Source: Mycobacteriaceae bacterium (GTDB lineage Bacteria > Actinomycetota > Actinomycetes > Mycobacteriales > Mycobacteriaceae). From it: a DNA stretch of 64,000 bases. The stretch is taken from the NCBI GenBank assembly GCA_019749805.1, contig JAIEPH010000033.1, positions 82,140-146,139 on the forward strand. The letters run 5' to 3'. The notes under the pieces are model-generated. The model searched no databases and was not told the DNA's origin. It saw only the letters and a list, made by a program, of their open reading frames with translations. The position numbers and the translations under genes are program-made. Below are positions 44,550 through 53,757 of the stretch, piece after piece (position 1 is the first letter of the stretch; each line of letters starts with the position of its first letter).

Positions 44550-46364
44550 GTGGATGATGGAGTGGTGAGCATTCTCGGCCGGAAGCGAGGCGACCTGCGC
44601 GTTTACCTGGGTGCCGCCCCCGGGGTCGGCAAGACCTACTCGATGCTCGCCGAGGCGCACCGGCGGATGGAACGCGGAACCGACGTGGTCGCCGCGGTGA
44701 TCGAAACCCATGGACGCCGCAGGACGACCCAGCAGCTTGCCGGCATCGAGGTGATTTCGCCACGATTCGTCGAGTACCAGGGCGACCGCTATCCGGAGCT
44801 CGACGTCGATGCGGTGCTGGCAAGACGGCCTCAGGTGGTGCTCATCGACGACCTCGCCCACACCAACACCCCGGGCAGCGAGAACGCCAATCGATGGCAG
44901 GACGTCGAGCAGTTCCTCAACGCGGGCATCACGGTGATCACCACCGTGAACGTGCAGCACCTGGAGAGCCTCAACGACGTCGTCACCCAGATCACCGGAG
45001 TCGAACACAAGGAGCGGATCCCCGACGAGATCGTCCGCTCCGCCGACCAGATCGAGCTGGTGGACATCACGCCGGAGGCTTTGCGGCGCAGGCTCGTTCA
45101 CGGCAACGTGTATCCGCCCGAACATGTCGAAGCCGCACTGTCCAACTATTTCCGACCCGGAAACCTCAACGCACTCCGACAATTAGCGCTGTTATGGCTG
45201 GCCGACCAGGTTGATGCCGCGCTAGCCAAGTACCGCGCTGACAAGAACATCACCGACACCTGGGAGGCCCGGGAGCGGGTGGTCGTGGGCGTCACCGGTG
45301 GCGACGAGTCGGAGACGCTGGTGCGCAGGGCGTCGCGGATCGCGTCGAGGTGCCGTGCCGAACTCAAGGTCGTGCATGTCATCCAGGGCGACGGCCTGAC
45401 CAGCATCTCGTCGCAACAGAAGCGCGCGATTCGCGGGCTCGCCGCCAGCCTGGGCGCCACGATGCACACTGTCGTCGGCGACGACGTGGCCACCACGTTG
45501 CTCGATTTCGCCCGCGACGCGAACGCCACGCAACTCGTACTCGGCTCCTCTCGACGCTCGCGGTGGGCGCGGGTCTTCGACGAGGGAATCGGCGCCAAGG
45601 TCGTCCAGCAGTCGGGCTCGATCGACGTGCACATGGTGACCCATCCCGAGGCGCGCAGCGGGATGTCGCTGACGAGGTTGTCACGTGGATGCCGCCGCGT
45701 GGTGTCCTGGCTGGCCGGCCTGGCGATCCCGTTGGCGATCCTCGGGGTGACGATGTCCCTACCCGAAGAGATATTGGGCATCGGCGGTCAAAGTGCCCTG
45801 TTCTTCACCGGCGTACTGGTCGTCGCGCTCCTTGGCGGCATCGCGCCTGCCCTGTTGTCTGCGGTGGTCTCTGGACTGTTGCTCCTTTACTTCCTGGTGA
45901 CTCCGCTGTACACGTTGACGACTGACGATCCGGACGGCGCGATCACCATCGTCGTCCTGTTACTGGTCGCCATAACGGTGGCCGCGCTGATCGACCGGGT
46001 GGCCAACCGCGCCGCCGAGGCGCGACGGTCATCTCAGGAAGCCGAGCTGCTCGCTGTGTTCGCCGATTCCGTGCTGCGCGACGCCGATCTCGACACGTTG
46101 CTGGAGCGGATTCGCGAAGCGTATTCCCAACGCGCCGTGAGCATGTTGGCGGTGCGTAGCGACGAACGGACCGGTGATGTCGTCGCGTCGGCCGGCAAGA
46201 ACCCCTGCACCAGCGTCGACAGTGCCGACACCGCCATCGATGTCGGTGACGGCGAGTTCTGGATGCTGTTGGCAGGCAAGACTTTGACCACCCGCGACCG
46301 GCGCGTCCTGAGCGCCGTCGCCATACAAGCGGTCAACATGCTCAAACAGCGAACTGGAACCTAG
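44550..46364 (+). CDS. KdpD-like sensor lacking the histidine kinase core
   Basis: The 604-residue product (GTG at 44550, by analogy with kdpD) follows KdpD closely through Walker A 'GAAPGVGKT', 'NTPGSENANRWQDVEQFL', the universal-stress-type domain, four membrane helices, and the GAF-like part ('ADLDTLLERIREAYSQRAVS'). It stops at 'NMLKQRTGT', just where KdpD goes on into its DHp helix. There is thus no catalytic His and no ATPase. It cannot phosphorylate KdpE; it may form mixed dimers with KdpD, or sense and modulate it. The start of both genes begins GTGGATGATGG, so it arose by duplication. The frame is intact with normal codon use, so it is not an evident pseudogene. Confidence 0.88.
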   Translation: MDDGVVSILGRKRGDLRVYLGAAPGVGKTYSMLAEAHRRMERGTDVVAAVIETHGRRRTTQQLAGIEVISPRFVEYQGDRYPELDVDAVLARRPQVVLIDDLAHTNTPGSENANRWQDVEQFLNAGITVITTVNVQHLESLNDVVTQITGVEHKERIPDEIVRSADQIELVDITPEALRRRLVHGNVYPPEHVEAALSNYFRPGNLNALRQLALLWLADQVDAALAKYRADKNITDTWEARERVVVGVTGGDESETLVRRASRIASRCRAELKVVHVIQGDGLTSISSQQKRAIRGLAASLGATMHTVVGDDVATTLLDFARDANATQLVLGSSRRSRWARVFDEGIGAKVVQQSGSIDVHMVTHPEARSGMSLTRLSRGCRRVVSWLAGLAIPLAILGVTMSLPEEILGIGGQSALFFTGVLVVALLGGIAPALLSAVVSGLLLLYFLVTPLYTLTTDDPDGAITIVVLLLVAITVAALIDRVANRAAEARRSSQEAELLAVFADSVLRDADLDTLLERIREAYSQRAVSMLAVRSDERTGDVVASAGKNPCTSVDSADTAIDVGDGEFWMLLAGKTLTTRDRRVLSAVAIQAVNMLKQRTGT

Positions 46365-46395
46365 CCGTCGTCGCCGGGTCAGCGAGCTGGGCCCT

Positions 46396-46458
46396 GCGCG
46401 AGCAGACCCAAAAGGCCCGACACGCCGAGAATTTGGGCACATTTGCGTCTGCTCGCGC
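46396..46458. terminator. Long imperfect hairpin between convergent genes
   Basis: Outer arms GCGCGAGCAGAC (46396-46407) and GTCTGCTCGCGC (46447-46458) pair perfectly, and inside them CCCAAA (46407-46412) can pair with TTTGGG (46432-46437). It lies between the KdpD-like gene and the convergent DUF309 gene, ending at the stop of the latter. It is a probable bidirectional terminator. Confidence 0.6.
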
Positions 46459-46931
46459 TAAGAAATTAGTCGTGGCCGCAGGCGTTCGGCGGCGATGTCG
46501 TTGTTCCGCGCAAGATCATCAATGAGGGCCCGGGCATGCAGGATCAGTCCGTCGAGATCGATGCCGTGACGAGCGGGCCGCACCGCATCGTCGAGGTGGT
46601 CCGCGGCCCTACTCAAGACGCCCGCCGCACCGGCCGTATTGCCGCGCTGTATATGCGTGATGCCCACGGCGAGCTGAGCCAGCCCCTGCCACATCCCCCG
46701 CTCGTCGTCGGGTCCGTTCTTCCATGCCGCCTCGAGCACCTCGTGGGCGTGAAACGCCAGCCCCTGATCCAGCAGTTCCTGGGCGTAGGTCAACGAATCG
46801 GCCGGGGAAAGGTCCAGATCGTCGGGTATCCGCGCGACGCCCTGGCTGCCGTGCGGTAACGGACGGCCGAGCGCGTCACGCGGTCGGCTGCTGCGGGCCT
46901 TGCCGAACTCGTCGCGGTCGCGGTCCACCAC
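46458..46931 (-). CDS. DUF309 protein
   Basis: The 157-residue protein has the DUF309 core: 'YAQELLDQGLAFHAHEVLEAAWKNGPDDERGMWQGLAQLAVGITHIQRGN', a helical bundle with a conserved 'HEVLE' and 'WQGLAQLA'. The function of the family is unknown. The N-terminal 40 residues are rich in Arg, Asp and Pro and probably flexible. It ends convergently with the KdpD-like gene at a long hairpin. Confidence 0.85.
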   Translation of the reverse strand: MVDRDRDEFGKARSSRPRDALGRPLPHGSQGVARIPDDLDLSPADSLTYAQELLDQGLAFHAHEVLEAAWKNGPDDERGMWQGLAQLAVGITHIQRGNTAGAAGVLSRAADHLDDAVRPARHGIDLDGLILHARALIDDLARNNDIAAERLRPRLIS

Positions 46932-46955
46932 ACACCCATCCTGACAGCCCCAGGC

Positions 46956-47426
46956 TCAGGCAGGTTGCGTCCGACGTTCGGCGAGCGATGCCAACCGCCA
47001 CGTGCATTCGCGATTACGGGGAAACGCCGCCGCCAGGGCCAGCCGACGCGGAATCAGGTTGAGGGGGCCACCGACCGGCACCTCGGCCATCTCGATGCGG
47101 CATCCGTCGAGGGTGTCATGGAGGCGCAGCGTGATCCGCGCCATTCCGAACGGCCGGGTGCGGGCCAGCAGCACGAGTTCCTCCAGCGGCGTGCAGGATT
47201 CAACCTCGGTCTCGTCGTTGATGGTCACCGGCCATATCCCGATGGTGTGGTGGATCTTGCTGCCGACCGCCGGCCAGTTCGGCTCGACAGCCCGCATCCG
47301 GCTGTTGCCGACCACCCATTGCGAGTAGGTCCAGCCGTCGGCGATCACGTCCCACACCTGCTGGCGGGTGGCAGTGGTGTCACGTTTGACTGTCAACGAG
47401 CTGTCGACTGCGGCGGGTCCGGTCAT
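46956..47426 (-). CDS. SRPBCC (START-like) domain protein
   Basis: The 156-residue protein has the polyketide-cyclase/START-like pattern: 'VWDVIADGWTYSQWVVGNSRMRAVE', 'WPAVGSKIHHTIGIWPV' and a C-terminal long helix. Such folds bind hydrophobic ligands. It lies 24 bases upstream of the DUF309 gene on the same strand and 28 bases after an epoxide-hydrolase-like gene, so these three may be one operon. No ligand can be named. Confidence 0.8.
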   Translation of the reverse strand: MTGPAAVDSSLTVKRDTTATRQQVWDVIADGWTYSQWVVGNSRMRAVEPNWPAVGSKIHHTIGIWPVTINDETEVESCTPLEELVLLARTRPFGMARITLRLHDTLDGCRIEMAEVPVGGPLNLIPRRLALAAAFPRNRECTWRLASLAERRTQPA

Positions 47427-47454
47427 GTTGACGGGCTACCCGGCCACGACGACG

Positions 47455-48321
47455 TCAAACGCCCGCGGTCTCCTCCGCCAGGGCGATCAGCTTCTTGCGG
47501 ACCAGGTCGGGACGCTCGTCGACGACGAAGTGGCTGGCGTCGACCGTCTCCAGCGTGTAGTCGTCGGCATTCGCCGTTTCCGGCGACACCATGGACAACG
47601 AGACTGCAGCGTCACCCTCACCGAAGAGCACACGGATCGGCACGGTGGCACGCCGCGTCTCGGGATTCCGTGCAGCCGAAAGTAGTTCGCGGGTCAGGAA
47701 GGTTCGATACGTGTCGCGGCCCGCGCGGGCACTCACCGGGTTGCGGAAGCTGTCGCCAAACACCCGCCGCTCCTCGGGATCCATGTCGGACCCGATGCGG
47801 AGAATCACTTTCTCCACGAAACTGGTGCGAGTCATCAACGGGACTCCGACGGTCGCGAGTGGAATCTGGTAGTACAGCTTCCACAAACTCGGGAGCACTG
47901 AAGCCGGCTTCTGCCACGGGTGCGCCATGTTCATCGCGAGATAGCCGTCGAAGCGATCGGGTTCGCGCAGAATCATCCGGTACCCGACGTAGGCGCCCCA
48001 GTCGTGGGCGACGAGCAGGACTCGGTCCAATCTGAGCGCATCGAGCAAGGCCAACACGTCGGTGGCGACGTCTTCCTTGTCCCAACGATGCGCAGGAGGC
48101 CCTGACCAGCCGTATCCGGGCAGGTCGGGCGCGATGATCCGCAGGCCGGGCGGCGGATCGGCCAGCAGGTCGCGCCACTCCCAGTGGTGCTGCGGCCATC
48201 CGTGCAACGCGAGGACGGGGCGGCCGTCCGGCGGCCCGGCCTCGGTGACGTGGAAGCGCACCCCGTTGGCTTCGACGAACGATCGGCGCACACCTGCGAT
48301 CGGAGGTGGTTCGACGGTCAT
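47455..48321 (-). CDS. Alpha/beta hydrolase, epoxide hydrolase-like
   Basis: The ATG at 48321 gives 288 residues; the longer track frame overlaps the divergent gene. It shows 'LALHGWPQHHWEW' (oxyanion HGxP), the nucleophile in 'VAHDWGAYVGY', where Asp takes the place of Ser, and a late His in 'DASHFVVDE'. An Asp nucleophile is typical of epoxide hydrolases and haloalkane dehalogenases. It probably hydrolyses an epoxide. The gene is divergent from prpE with a 43-base gap. Confidence 0.87.
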   Translation of the reverse strand: MTVEPPPIAGVRRSFVEANGVRFHVTEAGPPDGRPVLALHGWPQHHWEWRDLLADPPPGLRIIAPDLPGYGWSGPPAHRWDKEDVATDVLALLDALRLDRVLLVAHDWGAYVGYRMILREPDRFDGYLAMNMAHPWQKPASVLPSLWKLYYQIPLATVGVPLMTRTSFVEKVILRIGSDMDPEERRVFGDSFRNPVSARAGRDTYRTFLTRELLSAARNPETRRATVPIRVLFGEGDAAVSLSMVSPETANADDYTLETVDASHFVVDERPDLVRKKLIALAEETAGV

Positions 48322-48364
48322 ATTCGGGACTATTCCAGACGACGACCGCGCTACGGTTCGGGGT

Positions 48365-50233
48365 ATGGCCGGGTATCGCGAACTCTTCGAAGCCAGCATC
48401 TCTGATCCTGCGACCTTCTGGGCGGACGCCGCCAGAGCCGTCACCTGGACCCGCCAGCCGCAGCAGATCCTCGACGACTCCAATCCGCCGTTCTACCGGT
48501 GGTTTCCCGATGCCGAGATGAATACATGCGCGAACGCGTTGGACCGTCACGTCGAGGGCGGCCGCGCCGACCAGCCGGCGCTGATCTACGACTCCCCGGT
48601 GACAGCGTCGAAGCGCACCTATACCTACGGCGAGCTACTCGACGAGACGGCGCGATTCGCCGGTGCGCTGCGAGCACTCGGGGTGGGTAAGGGTGACCGC
48701 GTGGTGATCTACATGCCGATGATCCCCGAAGCGGTGATCGCGATGCTGGCGTGCGCTCGCCTTGGCGCGGTGCATTCGGTGGTGTTCGGCGGGTTCGCGG
48801 CCCATGAGCTGGCCACCCGCATCGACGATGCGCGACCGGCCGTCGTCGTATCCGCGTCCTGCGGCATCGAACCGACCCGGACAGTCGAGTACAAACCCAT
48901 GCTCGATGCCGCACTGGAGATGTCTGAGCACCCACCCCACAACTGCGTGATCGTGCAGCGCGACGGTCACCGGTGCGAGCTGACACCCGACCGCGACATC
49001 GACTGGCGGGACCTCACAGGCGCAGATCCCGTCGATCCGGTGCCGGTCGCCGCCACCGATCCGCTGTACGTGCTTTATACGTCGGGTACGACCGGCAAGC
49101 CCAAGGGCATAGTCCGTGACAACGGCGGACACGCGGTGGCCCTGTTGTGGAGCATGCGCAATATCTACGACATCGCCCCAGGGGAGGTCTTCTGGGCGGC
49201 GTCCGACGTCGGCTGGGTGGTCGGTCACTCGTACATCGTGTACGGACCGCTCATGCTCGGTGCGACGACCGTGCTCTACGAGGGCAAGCCGATCGGCACG
49301 CCCGACCCGGGCGCATTCTGGCGCGTCGCGTCGGAACACGGTGTGAAGGCACTGTTTTCGGCGCCAACGGCGCTTCGGGCCATCCGCAAAGAAGATCCCG
49401 ACGGCGCACACATCGACCGCTACGACCTGTCCGCCATGAAATATCTGTTCCAGGCCGGCGAGCGTCTCGATCCTGATACGTATGCGTGGGCATCGGAGAA
49501 GCTGGGTATGCCCGTCGTCGACCACTGGTGGCAGACCGAAACCGGATGGGCGATCGCCGCCAACCCCATGGGCCTGGAACCCATGCCGATCAAGCCAGGC
49601 TCGCCGACGGTTCCGATGCCGGGCTACAACGTGCACATCCTTCACGTCGACGGTTCCCCTTGCGACCCCGGCGAGGAGGGTGCGATCTGCATCGGATTGC
49701 CGCTGCCGCCGGGCACCCTGCCGACACTGTGGGGCGATGACGACCGCTACGAAGCGTCCTATCTCTGTGAGCACCCCGGCTACTACCTCACCGGCGACGG
49801 CGGCTATCTCGACGAGGATGGCTATCTGTTTGTGATGGGGCGCATCGACGATGTGATCAACGTGGCCGGACACCGCTTGTCGACGGGTTCGATCGAAGCC
49901 GTGCTGGCCACGCACCCGGCGGTCGCGGAGTGCGCGGTGATCGGCGTCGCCGACGAGATCAAGGGACAGGTGCCCCGCGGATTCGTCGTTCTCAAGGCCG
50001 GTGCATCGGCCGACCGGCTGGCCGAGGAGCTCATCGATGCGGTGCGTGAAAACATCGGCGCCGTCGCCTGTTTCAAGCTCGTCGACGTCGTCACCGCACT
50101 GCCCAAGACCCGCTCCGGCAAGATTCTTCGCAAGACGATGCGCGGTATCGCCGCCGGCCGCGACGAGCCGGTGCCGTCGACCATCGAGGACCCCGCGGTG
50201 CTCGACGCGCTGAAACCCGTTCTGAAGGATTGA
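48365..50233 (+). CDS. prpE: Propionyl-CoA synthetase (PrpE)
   Basis: The ATG at 48365 gives 622 residues. The adenylation motif 'TSGTTGKPKGIVRDNGGHAVAL' is characteristic of PrpE rather than Acs. Others are 'DHWWQTETGWAI', 'GYYLTGDGGYLDEDGY' and the C-terminal catalytic 'KTRSGKILRK', whose Lys is a known acetylation site in this family. It activates propionate (or acetate, less well) to the CoA ester, useful in cells that produce propionate from odd-chain fats and cholesterol. No regulator is adjacent. Confidence 0.87.
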   Translation: MAGYRELFEASISDPATFWADAARAVTWTRQPQQILDDSNPPFYRWFPDAEMNTCANALDRHVEGGRADQPALIYDSPVTASKRTYTYGELLDETARFAGALRALGVGKGDRVVIYMPMIPEAVIAMLACARLGAVHSVVFGGFAAHELATRIDDARPAVVVSASCGIEPTRTVEYKPMLDAALEMSEHPPHNCVIVQRDGHRCELTPDRDIDWRDLTGADPVDPVPVAATDPLYVLYTSGTTGKPKGIVRDNGGHAVALLWSMRNIYDIAPGEVFWAASDVGWVVGHSYIVYGPLMLGATTVLYEGKPIGTPDPGAFWRVASEHGVKALFSAPTALRAIRKEDPDGAHIDRYDLSAMKYLFQAGERLDPDTYAWASEKLGMPVVDHWWQTETGWAIAANPMGLEPMPIKPGSPTVPMPGYNVHILHVDGSPCDPGEEGAICIGLPLPPGTLPTLWGDDDRYEASYLCEHPGYYLTGDGGYLDEDGYLFVMGRIDDVINVAGHRLSTGSIEAVLATHPAVAECAVIGVADEIKGQVPRGFVVLKAGASADRLAEELIDAVRENIGAVACFKLVDVVTALPKTRSGKILRKTMRGIAAGRDEPVPSTIEDPAVLDALKPVLKD

Positions 50234-50442
50234 CTTGCTTCTGCCGTCGGGACTTCCCCCGCGTGATGATGGCGCTGCGCGTGGAGTTCGCTGGCCCCTC
50301 TCGGGGGATATATGTCGACCTGCCAATCTCAGAGCGACAGAGTCGCTCAACTACTACCGACGAGACCAGAGCCAGCGACAATGTCGCGCATAGCCCGGCA
50401 CCACGGCAATATGGTCTGGCAGGCTGCGCGCGTGCCGTAGCG

Positions 50443-51237
50443 CTAGCGGCGGCCCCCAAGGTGACGCTTGAACACCTCGTCGAACTGGCGGTACGTGCTG
50501 CGCAATTCGTGGCCCGGCCAGTCCTCGGCTTCCAGCTCGGCGGGCAGCAGCGGGTCGAGTTGCAGATGCCGGACGACGGCGATGGACAGCGCGAACTGAT
50601 AGATGAAGTCGTCGGTTTGGAGCGCTTCGACGTCGAGCTCGTCGCGCATGGCCACCGTCAGCCGTCGCGCATCCGCCGTCCAATCATCAAGGCTGAACAG
50701 GGATCTCACGGTCTCGGCCGGGATATCGGTGGCAGCACCGTGAAAGTGCACACATTGGCGGTCCAGCACAGCGCGCAGCGTCGGCAATCGCTTTGGATCC
50801 AGGTTGTCCGGGCGGATCCAGACGCCTTCGCGCAACTCGGCGAGGTGCAGCCCGGTCGCAGACTTGCGCAGTGCGAGACGATCAGCCGCCGAACGGCGGT
50901 CCAGCGAAACCACCGCCAATTCCCAGGTGCCGTCCCACGGCAACGCGGTCTCGTCGTAGCGGGCGGCTTCGTCGACCCGTTGCCGACGCTCGAGCAACGG
51001 CCCGGCCAGCGCATAGATTCCGTCGTCACCGGTGAGCTCACCGTTGGACACCATGCGCCACAGGCAGGTGCGGGTGGCGCCGTCGCTGATACCGAACAGC
51101 GAAGCGATCCCGACCAGTTCACCCACCGTCAGATGCGGTTCGTCGGCCCCGAGGAGCGCCGTCGCCAGGACGGACCGGGCGCTCAGGTTATGGTCGCCGA
51201 TCAGGTCGGCGACTCGAGCGCGAGAGGCTGTCGGCAC
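50443..51237 (-). CDS. PaaX-family transcriptional regulator
   Basis: The 264-residue protein has the PaaX N-terminal winged helix ('ARSVLATALLGADEPHLTVGELVGIASLFGISDGATRTCLWRMVSNGEL'), a middle 'WDGTWELAVVS' segment and a C-terminal 'DPLLPAELEAEDWPGHELRSTY' typical of PaaX. PaaX proteins respond to CoA thioesters of aromatic acids. The GTG start is directly next to the zwf stop, so the gene is the third of a gnd-zwf operon. That pairing is not the usual phenylacetate setting, so its ligand and target are open. Confidence 0.88.
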   Translation of the reverse strand: MPTASRARVADLIGDHNLSARSVLATALLGADEPHLTVGELVGIASLFGISDGATRTCLWRMVSNGELTGDDGIYALAGPLLERRQRVDEAARYDETALPWDGTWELAVVSLDRRSAADRLALRKSATGLHLAELREGVWIRPDNLDPKRLPTLRAVLDRQCVHFHGAATDIPAETVRSLFSLDDWTADARRLTVAMRDELDVEALQTDDFIYQFALSIAVVRHLQLDPLLPAELEAEDWPGHELRSTYRQFDEVFKRHLGGRR

Positions 51238-52629
51238 CTAGGACCCCAGCCAGGGCTCACGCCAACTAGGGTGTCCGGCAACGAGTTTGGACACCGATGG
51301 CGGACCCCACGATCCGACCACGTAGGTTTGCGGTTCGGGGGGCGACTCGATCAGCGGCTGAACGATGCGCCAGGTCTCCTCGACACCGTCTTCACGGGCG
51401 AATTGGGCGGAGTCGCCGCGCATCGCATCGGACAGCAGCCGCTCGTAGGGTTCGGGTGCCTCGCCGAGTTCCGTGGCGAACGTCAGCGACAGGTCGACGC
51501 AACGAGTGGTGTTCGCGCCGGGCTCCTTGGCCTGAACGATCAGATCGGTGCCCGGGTTCGGGTCGATACGCAGCACGAGTTGGTTGGGATCCGGCCGCTC
51601 CGGCATGACCGCGAGCTTGGGCGGGCGCTTGAAGAACACCCGAATCTCGGTGGCCCGTACCGGAAGTGCCTTGCCTGCCCGAATGAAGAAGGGCACGCCG
51701 GCCCATCGCCAGTTGTCGATCTCCAGCCGCAAGGCGGCGAACGTCTCGGTTTGGGAATCCGGCCGCACACCCTTGACGGTGCGATACCCGTCGTACTGGC
51801 CCCGGATGTAGTGCGTGGGATCGATCGACGGGATCGCCCGGAACACCTCGACTCGCTTATCGCGAAGCCCGTCGGCACCTGCACAACTCGGCGGCTCGGC
51901 AGCGAACAGCCCGATCAACTGAAGCAGGTGGTTCTGCACCACGTCCCGCAGGGCGCCTACCGGATCGTAGAAACTGCCGCGATCCTCCACGCCGAAGTTC
52001 TCTGCCATGGTGATTTGCACGCACTGGATGCGGTCGCGATTCCACAGCGGTTCGAAAATCGAGTTGGCGAACCGCAGGAACATGATGTCCATCGCCGGTT
52101 CCTTGCCGAGGAAGTGATCGATGCGAAAGATCTGCCACTCCTCGAGCACGCTGCGTAGTTGTGCGTTCAGGGCACGGGCCGATTCCAGGTCGTGTCCGAA
52201 CGGCTTCTCCACCACCACGCGGGCTCGATCGGTGAGGTTGGCGTGCGCCAGGCCTTCGACGACCATGCCGAACAATGACGGCGGGATCTCGAGATAGAAC
52301 ACCGGAGTGTGTTTGCCCTTGATGGCCCTGGCCACCTTTTCATAGGTGGTCGCGTCGGCGAAGTCGCCCGACACCATCGAAAGGCGTTGCGCGAAACGGG
52401 CGAACACCTCCTCGTCGATCGTCTCGCCCGCGGTCTCGATCGAACTTCGCGCATGGTCGCGCAGCGTCGCCTCGGACCATTCGTCAAGCGCGACACCGAC
52501 GATCGGGCAGTCCAACAACTTGCGCCGTTCGAGCCGGTACAGCGACCGGAAGGTCATTTTTCTGGCGAGGTCTCCGGTGATCCCGAAGATCACCAGTACG
52601 TCCGCGGGGGTGGTCGCCGCTGACGTCAT
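51238..52629 (-). CDS. zwf: Glucose-6-phosphate dehydrogenase
   Basis: The 463-residue enzyme shows the NADP loop 'VIFGITGDLARKM', the substrate signature 'RIDHFLGKEPAMD', 'EKPFGHD' and 'AENFGVEDRGSFYD'. It makes 6-phosphogluconolactone and NADPH, the entry to the pentose phosphate path. It is slightly shorter than E. coli Zwf, as in the mycobacterial Zwf1 form. Its ATG overlaps the stop of the gnd gene by four bases; the PaaX-like gene starts directly after its own stop. Confidence 0.95.
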   Translation of the reverse strand: MTSAATTPADVLVIFGITGDLARKMTFRSLYRLERRKLLDCPIVGVALDEWSEATLRDHARSSIETAGETIDEEVFARFAQRLSMVSGDFADATTYEKVARAIKGKHTPVFYLEIPPSLFGMVVEGLAHANLTDRARVVVEKPFGHDLESARALNAQLRSVLEEWQIFRIDHFLGKEPAMDIMFLRFANSIFEPLWNRDRIQCVQITMAENFGVEDRGSFYDPVGALRDVVQNHLLQLIGLFAAEPPSCAGADGLRDKRVEVFRAIPSIDPTHYIRGQYDGYRTVKGVRPDSQTETFAALRLEIDNWRWAGVPFFIRAGKALPVRATEIRVFFKRPPKLAVMPERPDPNQLVLRIDPNPGTDLIVQAKEPGANTTRCVDLSLTFATELGEAPEPYERLLSDAMRGDSAQFAREDGVEETWRIVQPLIESPPEPQTYVVGSWGPPSVSKLVAGHPSWREPWLGS

Positions 52630-53666
52630 GATGTCTGGTTCTTCTTCTCGGCATGGCCGCCGAATTCACTGCGCATGGCCGACAGGACCTTGTCGGTGAA
52701 CTCGCCGAGGTCGCGCGAGGAGAACCGTTCGAACAGCGACGTGGTGATCACCGGAGCGGGGACCCCCTCGTCCACCGCGGCCAGCACTGTCCAGCGGCCC
52801 TCGCCGGAATCCGAGACCCGGCCGGTGAAGTCGTCGAGTTCGGGTGAACGAGCGAGCGCATCGGCGGTGAGATCGACCAGCCACGAACCGACCACCGACC
52901 CGCGGCGCCAGACTTCGGCGACCTCACCGACGTCGATCGAGTACTGATAGGCCCACGGATCGCGCAGTGGGGTGGTTTCCGCGTCGACTGTACGGTTGAC
53001 CTTGCCCACATCGGCGTGCTTGATGATGCTCAGGCCCTCAGCGATTGCGGCCATCATCCCGTACTCCACCCCGTTGTGCACCATCTTCACGAAATGCCCT
53101 GCGCCGCTTGGCCCACAATGCAGATAGCCGTCTTGCGCGGTGCCGTCGGTGCGGGTGCGGCCGGGAGTCGGCTCGGCAGAGCCCTCCCCCGGCGCGATGG
53201 TCTTGAAGATCGGATCGAGCCGCGACACCACTTCCTTCTCGCCGCCGATCATCAGGCTGTAGCCACGTTCGAGACCCCACACCCCACCGCTGGTTCCGCA
53301 GTCGACGTAGTGGATGTTCTTGGTCAGCAGGCTCTTGGCGCGGGTGATGTCATCTCGGTAGTAGGAGTTGCCGCCGTCGATCACCGCGTCGCCGGGTTCC
53401 AGGAGATCCACCAGCTGCTCCAGGGTGGAGTCCACCACCGCGGCGGGCAGCATCAGCCACACCGCGCGCGGCGTCTCGAGCTTCTGCACGAAATCGCTCA
53501 GCGAGTCCGCACCCGTGGCGCCCTCACCGGCAAGCTCGGACACCGCATCGGCGTTCATGTCGTAGACCACGCACCGGTGCCCGTCGCGCATGAGCCGTCG
53601 TACCAAATTGGCACCCATCCGGCCGAGCCCGACCATTCCCAGTTGCATTGGCGAATCCGTTGCCAT
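52626..53666 (-). CDS. gnd2: 6-phosphogluconate dehydrogenase, decarboxylating (short form)
   Basis: The ATG at 53666, behind AGGAG, gives 346 residues, the short actinobacterial/Bacillus YqeC type rather than the 470-residue form. Motifs are 'GMVGLGRMGANLVRRL', 'DGGNSYYRDD', 'YVDCGTSGGVWGLERG' and 'HCGPSGAGHFVKMVHNGVEYGMM'. It converts 6-phosphogluconate to ribulose 5-phosphate, the step after Zwf (with a lactonase). The symbol follows the Rv1121-Rv1122 (zwf1-gnd2) pair of M. tuberculosis. The divergent gene is a Rieske oxygenase. Confidence 0.93.
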   Translation of the reverse strand: MATDSPMQLGMVGLGRMGANLVRRLMRDGHRCVVYDMNADAVSELAGEGATGADSLSDFVQKLETPRAVWLMLPAAVVDSTLEQLVDLLEPGDAVIDGGNSYYRDDITRAKSLLTKNIHYVDCGTSGGVWGLERGYSLMIGGEKEVVSRLDPIFKTIAPGEGSAEPTPGRTRTDGTAQDGYLHCGPSGAGHFVKMVHNGVEYGMMAAIAEGLSIIKHADVGKVNRTVDAETTPLRDPWAYQYSIDVGEVAEVWRRGSVVGSWLVDLTADALARSPELDDFTGRVSDSGEGRWTVLAAVDEGVPAPVITTSLFERFSSRDLGEFTDKVLSAMRSEFGGHAEKKNQTS

Positions 53667-53720
53667 GTTTCTCCTAGTGATCGTGGTCTCCCAAGATGTT
53701 AACGCTATCTCACGATTTGA

Positions 53721-53749
53721 TTGACACGTAGCACGATGAGTGTGATACT
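53721..53749 (+). promoter_or_regulatory. SigA-type promoter, probably leaderless mRNA
   Basis: TTGACA (53721-53726), a 17-base spacer, then GATACT (53744-53749) form a near-consensus -35/-10 pair. Transcription should start about 53756-53758, and the ATG of the Rieske gene is at 53758, so the mRNA would have almost no 5' leader. No Shine-Dalgarno is visible before that ATG. Confidence 0.7.
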
Positions 53750-53757
53750 CCCGTGGT

